Assembly (NCBI GenBank): GCA_002118135.1
Contig: BDIU01000189.1
Coordinates: forward strand, 1 to 64,000
Source of the DNA: Trebouxia sp. TZW2008
Taxonomy: Eukaryota; Chlorophyta; Trebouxiophyceae; Trebouxiales; Trebouxiaceae
Direction: 5' to 3'
DNA length: 64,000 bases
Numbering within the stretch: position 1 is the first letter of the stretch; every line of letters begins with the position of its first letter. The notes below the pieces were generated by a model. That model had not been told where the DNA came from, ran no database searches, and saw only the letters and a program-made list of their open reading frames with translations. Shown here piece by piece: positions 56,651-64,000 of the stretch. A program made the translations under genes and the position numbers.

Positions 56651-57406
56651 CTGCTGTTCTGTTTGTTACAACCACGAGCGCTGTGCTGTCGAACTTCATT
56701 CCACCGATACGTGTGGAGTACTACTGCTACAAATCATTCATGCAAGGCCTGGTGATTGTCAGAGCAGACAATGTCTTCAGGTGCGAAGCTTTCAGCAATC
56801 TTGCAGATCTTGAAGTAGCCAACAAAGCGTCGTCGGTCAAATTTTAGATGACATATTCATCTGAAGTTTGCCTATGATATCGTCTGATTCTTGCAATTGA
56901 AGGTGGGGTCTCTCTGTCGGAGCAGCTGGCGGCACACAAGTGCAGAGGTAAACGAGTGATCAAGCGGATGCAGGCAAGGTACACTTGCGGGGCAGGATCG
57001 GGCCTACCAAGAGTCACCCGCAAACTGCGGTGACTTGGAAGACGTCTGCGTGCAAGCGATGTAGCAGTCTGACGTGAGCACTAGCGCCCTTGTCCACTAC
57101 TTTGCAGCATGGTTTGGCATCATGATCAGGACAACATGCAGCCTGGTTTGACTTTGACACTGCGTCACTACACAGCTCAAACAGGCAACTTTCGGCGCCG
57201 CTGCATGGGCTGCTGTGCACAAACAAGCAAAGCGGTCTAGTCTAGCCTTGCTGTGCGTAGCAGAGCTCGCTTGCTTCTGGACCAATCTTGTTGATCAGAT
57301 CTGGATCAGCCTTCTAACACTTGCAGCACTGCAAGTGGTTTCAGCCCACGCTTTTGCTGGTGTACCTTGGCACTCTTCTTTGCTGACACGGTCCTGGGCT
57401 CTGCGC
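56651..57406. promoter_or_regulatory. Divergent intergenic region, GnT-I-like / WD40
   Basis: 756 bp between start codons on opposite strands; presumed promoters of both. Open frames in it are short and unremarkable. Confidence 0.4.
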
Positions 57407-60400
57407 ATGGCAACCCTGCACCCTTGGCTACAGTGTAAAGCTCCAAGATACCTCAAGCCCAATGCCTTCAAGACTGCATTCAGCGAGAAGCGCAAGGTAC
57501 AGACCTGCTGCTTGCCATGTGGCCGCTCGTGTTGTGTACAGCAGCATAAATCGTGGCTGCTGCTGGCAGGATGTTGAAGCGCTTGCTTTCGTCAACGGCC
57601 TGGCCGGACAACAGGACACTCTGATGTCAGTTACTGCACAGGGGGGCTTGAGGCTGTGGAGCGTTTGTCCAATGAGAGGTGTCGTGTGCCTATTCCAGGT
57701 GTGCATGTGGCTTCTGTGATGGCTATATCATACACCACCATCCAGCAGTTTTGTTTGCATGCAGTCTGCTAGCAACTGGTTTGGATCAAGACATTTCAGG
57801 GCATTTATCCAGTTGCAGCGCAGCAATCTCCAGCATGCAAGCTTCATAGGTTTTGCCATAGGCAGCCAGCTGTCTCTGACGAAGGTGTCTGTGATGCCAA
57901 ATACCCCTCCATCATTCCACCTAGCAGGTGTTGTCTGCCAATGAGCTTTGCCGCCTGCTTTGCCAAGCTCCAGCTACAGTCTTTGATTGCAATGTTTGCA
58001 CAGCATCCTAGCAAGATTGACTTCTTGCAGATGACTTCCAAGTTCGGGCTGGAAATATGCGTCAAGAGCCTTTCAGACATCTTGCATGGGACCCCACAGG
58101 AAATTTTGTCGCAGGCTGTACAGTGTCTGGAACTCTCAGGTACCTCAGTTAAACCATGCGATGGCAAAAGGTCATCATTTGACAGGCAAATGTGCTGTCA
58201 GCAGAAGTCATGGCTTGACAGGCCATGCGATGCTGCTGTCAGCAGAAGTCATGACTTGACAAGCAAGTGCGCTGCTGCTGTCAGCATCTGGTTACAGTTG
58301 TCCCACCCTCCTGTCCTGCTTCACTCTGGGGTGCCCTGGGGCGCACTGGGGTTGTGTGAGGGCCAGCCCTGATGTGTTACAGTCAGGACTGGTTCTGACC
58401 GTATGTCCTGCTGCAGAGTGTATCATGACCAGGGACGTCAGCATGAGGTTGTTGAGGCAGCAACACATGCAGAGCAGGCTGCATTTATGCCTGGAGACCC
58501 CACACTACTGTTCTGCATCACCTCAGACGGGGTCATCATGCTGAATCTGCGAGCCTGTCTTGAGTGTTCTGCCTTCTGCCAGGCAGTTGATGCCCTCTAC
58601 AATTTGTCATCAGGGTCTTCTGGTAAGTGTCCTCACCTGAACAGCTCGCTTTCGCTCTGCGTTGAATGTGTATATGCTGAAACTTTGTGTGTCTGCAGCT
58701 GCAGCAAGAACCAAAGCCGAGAAAAAAGCTGAAGATTTGCAGAGTGATCTGATTGCAAGGTGAGCCACAGTAAGCTGTGCCTCTGCTGCAACAAGTTGCA
58801 GAGCTGCAAGTTCCTACTGCAGAGCTGATAGCCCAGGTCCTGTGACCAGATCTTGACATGCTGACACCTACATGACCACCGCAATCAGCTCCAACAGGAT
58901 GTTGTCTTAATGCAGATCTTGGCTGCCTGAACCTTGTAATCAGCAGCGTGCTCAGATTGCAGCATCACGCCCGCCTCAAGATGCTCTGCATGACCGTCTG
59001 CTGTCAGCAAATGCAGGTGCACCCAGCTCAGGCAGCAGGCATGACATGCGCCTGTCAGCTGCTTCGCCTACACTGTCAAGCCAGACTCAGGACACACATG
59101 CCGTTCATCATGCATCGCCTCACAGCTGTGATGCACGGCATAGTGCAGCTCAGGAACTGTCAGGCAGCCCAACTCCCAGCCCTCAACCTCAAACACAGCC
59201 TGAAACAGAGCCTCAAACAGAGCGTCAAACAGCTATGGCTGATGAGCAAGCTCAAAAAGGCCAGTCAGCTGCAGATACTTCAGGCAATCAGCGTACCTAC
59301 AGCAGACAGAAACGCAGCAGAACTGCCAACAGCTTCAGTGAGTCAGGCAAAAGGAGTAGACAGCGAGCAGGCTATGCTTGGCTTGAAGGCGCAGATAAGA
59401 TGCCAGCATCAAGCACCCGCCACATGAACTGGCAAAGCTCTCTCCTGTGCTCTCATGACAACACAGAAGAATCTGAGGCTCAGGCATCAACCAGTGCTGA
59501 TGCAACAGATTGTGAAGATGTCAGTGGCATGAGTGCCATTCCTGTCAGGTGAGTGTACCTCCACTCAGTCAGACACTCTGGGACTGTGCACCGCATGTGT
59601 ATGCAAATGTTAACGTACAGAGGCGTTGGGAAGCTTTACGTACCCAGTCAAAGCAGGGTTATATGACGTGCAGGTTTACAGCTCAGCATGCCGACATGGC
59701 ATTTGACACAAAAACTGGGCGATACTGGTATCCTTTCAAAGCTCATCAAGACAGCATCACTCAAGTGCTGCCTCTACAAAATGGGCTACACGTTCTGACA
59801 AGCAGCTTGGACAACACACACAAATTGTGGACAGTGGATGGCAAGGGCCTGTGCACACTGACAGCTCCACGTCGCATGTGTTCATTGGGCGTAATCTTGC
59901 CAGCCTTGTCATCATGTGAGAGGTTTGTAATGGCAGGTCACAACAAGAGGTGATTATTGTTTGCCTGCAAGCTATCTGTTTGGCATGTAGTTAGCAGTTG
60001 ATCTAGACGCACAGCCTGATGCCATTTCACCTAGCAAGCGTTGTTTGCGTTTGTTTGCATTGGCACGCCGTTCTGCACCCAGTGATGTTTGCATACTAAT
60101 GTCAGTACCAGATCTGCAAACGTTCGACATGCCTGGCTCCAAAATGCTTACGCAGAAGCGTTTGCTCTGACACAGACAGTTGTCAGCACCCTTTGACCAA
60201 TTGCGCAAGTCTTGCAGTCAATGATGCTGCAGTGTACTTATCTGGGAGATCAGCAAAGTGCTCGAGGAGGCTGGACAGCTTCCAGACACCTACCCGGATG
60301 GGAACCACCAGCACGAACTAAAGGACCATGAATGCATTGTGACTGCCGTGGCAGTCTCCTCTTGTGGCAGCATGATGGCAAGTGCCGACACTTCAGGCAG

Positions 60401-60431
60401 AATTGTGTTGCGCTTTGCTTGCACTCAGTAA
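57407..60431 (+). CDS. WD40-repeat protein with coiled-coil and low-complexity linker
   Basis: Exons that agree in phase: 57407-57496, 57570-57698, 58417-58622, 58699-58759, 58916-59548, 59674-59949, 60233-60431. One further exon between 57699 and 58416 is needed; candidates near 57928-58140 were not resolved. N-terminal repeats include DVEALAFVNGLAGQQD followed by GGLRLWSVCPM. A Lys/Glu-rich helix (AARTKAEKKAEDLQSDLIAR) leads into a long disordered Ser/Gln/Pro linker (PQPQTQPETEPQTE). C-terminal repeats read AHQDSITQVLPLQNGLHVLT, SLDNTHKLW, AGHNKSVLIWEISKVLEEAG, DHECIVTAVAVSSCGSMMAS and ADTSGRIVLRFACTQ at the end. The exact orthologue is not recognised; a role in RNA processing or as a scaffold would be guesswork. 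Confidence 0.78.
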
Positions 60432-61011
60432 ACAGCTCTTGCACCAATATAATCTGGCAATGCAGCTACTGTGATCATATCTGAGCCATTCATTGCTCGT
60501 TTGCCAAAAAGGTACCATGTCAAGTCAACTGAAAATGCTGTGGCAGCTGACTCAATACAGGCTGTATATCGGCAAGCCTTTGCACAAGCAAAGCCTCCAA
60601 GCAATCTATGAGCAGACCCGACCTGTTGATGATGTCCAAACAGTTCAGGTCGTCAGAATGTAGGGCAAAGTTGTGCTGTATATTGATGTCCGGCCACATT
60701 GCTGAGCTCACAGCTGAGCTGCTGATCGAGCAAAACACAAACACTGAGTATCAGTACAGTTTTAATTCTCAATTTAGAGAAAAGCAAAAGGAACTATTGC
60801 CTAACATCATCAAACCATTGCAAGTACTGCTGAAAGAGAGGAGATCATGCATTCATCTCAATATTGATGGCTGGCCCAACCAGGCTTGTCTGGAATAAGA
60901 GCAAGCTTCCACAAGGAAGGTCAGTATTGCAGCTACGCAGGTATGCGCTATGTCACGCAATCATTGTTGGGAACTTGCTTTCTACTGATGCTGCAAAACT
61001 CAGCCATGTGG
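60432..61011. other. Convergent intergenic region
   Basis: 580 bp between the WD40 stop (+) and the SVIP-like stop (-). A 96-codon plus-strand frame (60608-60898) shows no splice context or recognisable motif. Confidence 0.4.
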
Positions 61012-61603
61012 TCAGTTGACCCAGTCCCTTGCTGTCTGGTCATTGTCTGGTCTGCCAGCTTGCCGTTCTTTGGCTACGTCTGCAACTGCTTTTCGCGCAG
61101 CTCTGCCTCCAGCACTTTGATCAAACTTTTGTTGCCTTTGCTCAGCCTGCAGAGCAAGTGGTGCTGTTGGTGAAGACATGGCTATAGCAAGTCATCATGA
61201 CGTCCTCTAATGAGACAAACAGTGAGTACTTGAAAGGTAATCTTGGTAGGACATACATTCACCAATGCGCATGATGCCAGGCGCTGCACATGTAAAGGCA
61301 AGTGAATGGCTCGTTAGTTTGTGTTACTCAGCAGCTGCACTTACTGCTGCTGCAGCTCGTGTCCTTGCCTCTGCATCGGTCACCGGTGCTGCAGATGGCT
61401 GATTGCTTCTGCAAACATTTGAGTGTCGACCAATGAACGCGGAAGGGCTATTCCTGGTAGTGCTTGTGGTATTGGTCACTGCCAGTGGTAAAATGTGCGT
61501 GTAATAACTGATATGAGCGCTGCCAGCAGTGTTGAACGTTTGCTTACTCCATCTCGTCATAATTTGACTGTTTGCCGCCACAACAGCTTGCACACGCCCC
61601 CAT
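61012..61603 (-). CDS. SVIP-like small acylated protein (p97/CDC48-interacting type)
   Basis: Three exons (61603-61548, 61408-61345, 61146-61012) join in frame to 84 aa. It begins MGACASCCGGKQSNYDE: Gly2 is a myristoylation site and Cys4, Cys7 and Cys8 are palmitoylation candidates. The remainder is an Ala/Arg/Gln-rich helix (DAEARTRAAAAAEQRQQKFD, then GGRAARKAVADVAKERQAG). This architecture matches animal SVIP and its plant counterparts, which tether p97/CDC48 to endomembranes and dampen ERAD. The similarity is by layout and short motifs, so the functional call is inferred. Confidence 0.75.
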
Positions 61604-62403
61604 TGCGCTCTTGCGAGGTTGCCGAAAACTCAGTAGATCAGTTCGTCACGACCGATCCGAAGTGCTGTCTGTACGACCACGCATCAGAAACAGCGTAGCC
61701 AACGGCTGACAGGACACACGCCGGCTGTCAAATATGGTCTGGTGCGCGCAAGGCGAGTGTCTGCTAATCTGCGATCACGATGCTGCGATGCTGCAAGCAT
61801 TTGACCACTGTTGTGTCAAGAAGAAGCATGAACATGACACTCAGCATCATGGCACAACACAAGATTATGGCCCTGCAATCTGGCCTGAAATGTATTTTTT
61901 CGCCGAGCGAGAACAGCAGATCTGGCTGCTGTCGTGTTTAACGAAGCTATACATTGCACCGAGAAGTGGAAAGACAGTGGAAGCTTTTGCCGCTCAGCAG
62001 CTGACTGCACAAATCACATCAAACACCAAGCTTCAGGCCAATCAGGAGTACACAGAGACTGACTCAAGAAATGTGTACAGGCATTGCCGAGCATTTGAGC
62101 ATATGCAGCAGCTCCTAAACAGTCAGACTTTGGCATCTAGCAGCCTGACCGTTTCGGACTCATCAAATAAAGAGTGTGGGTAAGGCTGTTCTGGAGCGTT
62201 CAAGGCGAAGCAGCTGTCTGTCTCTTACATGCATGTTGTTGACAGTGTCATGCTCAGAAGCGAAGGCCTGCTGGATGAAGTGAACTTGTCAAGCCATTGT
62301 GCAGGCGTTACAGAGCGTTTTCTCCGGAATCAGATAAACTTGTCTATTGATCCTGCAGCGAGGCTAGGTGCTGCCGTTTTGCTGCGCGGCGACACCCGCC
62401 GCA
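61604..62403. other. Intergenic region, SVIP-like / plastid-protein gene
   Basis: 800 bp between divergent genes. It contains a 150-codon plus-strand open frame (61734-62183) rich in His, Gln and Thr that I could not link to any family or splice pattern. Confidence 0.35.
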
Positions 62404-62834
62404 ATGCACAGTGTACAGCAAAGCCTTCTGCGGCCTTCCCCTTGTCGCGGAGGCCGACCCTTCGTGCATGCGCCTCGGTCGAGACAACCCATTACCTGCA
62501 CACAGTGCCATGGACGGTCAGGTTCCAAGCCTAGCCATGATCAGCTTCGTGAGAGCATGGTGGAACTGGGGCAGAAGTTCGCAATGATAGCAGCTGCTGC
62601 CGTCCTCATGGTCTGTGCCGTTGCTTGCCGTGTTGTTAAGCTTGACTTACGAGACATGGAAGTGACATGCATTGCGCACAGGTGGAGCCTGCTGGCGCAG
62701 CTGTGTCTCGAACACTGGACAACACTGTTGAGCGAGATTACATTGAGGAGCTGGCTAAGAACAGAGAAGTCTGGGCTCAGGTTGGCCTTGTTGCTATCAC
62801 ACAGAAGAGAAGTCTGACTGACTTCCCACAGTGA
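62404..62834 (+). CDS. Putative plastid-targeted membrane or lumen protein
   Basis: Two exons (62404-62610, 62682-62834) join in phase 0 to 119 aa. The N-terminus (MHSVQQSLLRPSPCRGGRPF then VHAPRSRQPITCTQC) is basic and Ser/Pro-rich like a transit peptide. It is followed by a hydrophobic stretch ending in an Ala-x-Ala context (KFAMIAAAAVLMVEPAGAAV), as in thylakoid transfer signals or a single membrane helix. The mature part reads SRTLDNTVERDYIEELAKNR. The stop at 62834 may not be the true end: a donor at 62792 (gctcag/gttggc) could link in phase to an exon at 63020 (AAKQDAKQDSRDRGSTRG). Family unknown. Confidence 0.55.
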
Positions 62835-63882
62835 AACACGAGAAGTTTGTTTCATGACACTTAGACAAGCTTGCTCCGCGAGACAACACTTGTGCCTCAC
62901 ACACCTAGCAATGTATGCCAGAAGAAGTAATGTGCATTGTTGTTACGACAGAACAGCAGTGCAACTCTTTGCACTTTAGCAACATTCACTGTCATTTTTG
63001 CCATGTGTATCACTGCAGGCAGCGAAGCAAGATGCAAAGCAGGACTCAAGGGATAGAGGGTCGACAAGAGGTACAACTTCCACCACCAAGCATGAAGCAA
63101 AGAAAGCATGAAACCAAGTCCATTGCACCTGTCAATACATGTCAAGTTCATGAAGACTAACAAGAAATGGCTTCTCAGCGCCACATTCAAATCTGCAGAT
63201 GTCATTTGGGAGGCTTTGAACAAGTGCATGCTGCTGTGGCTTGAAGACTTGCTGTCACATGCTTGTTTTCTTTTAAAACAACTTCTGGTGCTATGAGCCA
63301 GCGTGGCAATAGCTCAAGGCACTCCAGCCAGAGTCACATGATAATGAAATAGCGTGTGCCAGCAAGTGCAACTTTGGGTGCTACATGCACTTGCTGTTGC
63401 ACCACACTGCATGGCTGTACGTCTCACAGAATAACAGCATAGTTGCAGCAAGCATTCACGACTGCTGCAACTTGGGCTGCTGCACTCTGCTGCAACGCTG
63501 AGCATGAAGCAAATGCAGCAGCTCTAGCATGCAGCATACCAGTGCGTACACAGCATATTTGCGCTCAAGAGAGGGCAGTTCAGTTTCAACGCAGAGTGCT
63601 TGCCTTCTTGCTCTTGTTTCATGATTTGGCTTTTTTCCCAACCAATGGCTTTTTAACAACCAGAACACAAGAACTGAAGAAGAAGTGTGTAGCAAATTTG
63701 TGAAAGGCTGTATGAGTCCTGGACTGTCTCTGTAGACACTGGCTCCCGCTATGATGCCTTGATCACCAACTTGCTGTTTCCTTTGTTCTAGAGCACATCT
63801 TCGCCTGAACCCTCCACCAGAAGTCTGCGACGTTTTCTTTTCTTTTGTGTCGAGCTGAAAACTTTGTCCGTGTTGTGTGCAG
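62835..63882. other. Unresolved plus-strand region
   Basis: About 1 kb without a secure gene. It holds the Lys/Asp-rich candidate exon near 63020-63110 and a candidate near 63793-63832 (STSSPEPSTRSLR). Either may belong to the gene at 62404 or to the one continuing off the right edge. Confidence 0.35.
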
Positions 63883-63948
63883 GGTGGAACACCAATACTT
63901 ACTCTTTCAGAAACAGTTCCATTGCCGACATGAGCCCCTCAGATGCAG
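63883..63948 (+). CDS. Internal exon of a gene continuing beyond the right edge
   Basis: A 66-nt exon with strong borders (gtgtgcag before, gtgaga after), open only as WNTNTYSFRNSSIADMSPSD in phase 1 to phase 1. Not recognised. Confidence 0.5.
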
Positions 63949-64000
63949 GTGAGACACAACACATTTTGCGAGTTGCACTTGCTTTGACCCTGCAATCACT

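Noticed and set aside
60608..60898. Plus-strand 96-codon frame between convergent genes
   Set aside because: No recognisable motif, no splice context, AT-rich 3' UTR-like setting.
61734..62183. 150-codon plus-strand frame
   Set aside because: Compositionally odd and without motif, splice match or conservation evidence; kept only as a note in the intergenic entry.

Overview
This is a nuclear, intron-dense eukaryotic window. I infer a green alga, most likely Trebouxiophyceae, from chloroplast-type targeting sequences, a long-chain alcohol oxidase, a phytocyanin-like gene, a giant Pro/Thr/Ser-rich wall-type glycoprotein and algal-style Cys-rich modules. There are no operons, tRNAs, rRNAs or CRISPR arrays that I can support. 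Gene models were built by hand: exons were joined only where an acceptor (usually gcag), a donor (GT, rarely GC) and the codon phase all agree, and most models close in frame from ATG to stop. No transcript data were available.

Layout (strand in brackets): a giant secreted Pro-rich protein (-, 11290 to beyond position 1); type II peroxiredoxin (-, 14400-12230); MTG1-type circularly permuted GTPase (+, 14810-19042); OST48/WBP1 subunit of oligosaccharyltransferase (-, 24093-20128); plastid PDZ protein (+, 24432-26139); secreted cupredoxin-like protein (-, 27874-26700); MoCF/CinA-type domain protein (-, about 31354-28293); VAT1-like MDR oxidoreductase (+, 31533-35239); glycosyltransferase-like ER protein ending RDEL (-, 39589-36108); long-chain fatty alcohol oxidase (+, about 40061-48683); small Gly-rich hydrophilin (-, 50759-49278); GnT-I-like GT13 glycosyltransferase (-, 56650-51337); WD40 protein (+, 57407-60431); SVIP-like acylated small protein (-, 61603-61012); a putative plastid-targeted membrane/lumen protein (+, from 62404); and the edge of a further plus-strand gene. 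Five or six pairs are arranged head to head across short gaps that probably act as shared promoters.

Functionally, three genes belong to or border the secretory glycosylation pathway: OST48 (N-glycan transfer in the ER), a GnT-I-like enzyme (Golgi N-glycan processing) and the RDEL-tailed transferase-like protein. The Pro-rich protein and the cupredoxin are secretory cargo. The others are housekeeping: redox, organellar ribosome GTPase, lipid alcohol oxidation, p97-interacting adaptor.

The most striking signal is not a gene. In at least ten of the genes, introns contain tandem, decaying copies of the adjoining exon end together with its splice site (period about 50-200 bp, 2 to 5 copies). Some copies keep an open frame and a usable splice site, including one of exactly 114 bp that would add 38 residues without a frameshift. 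Introns here seem to grow by tandem duplication across splice junctions. Two inverted, TA-flanked, about 172-bp pogo-like terminal-inverted-repeat elements sit in one MTG1 intron.
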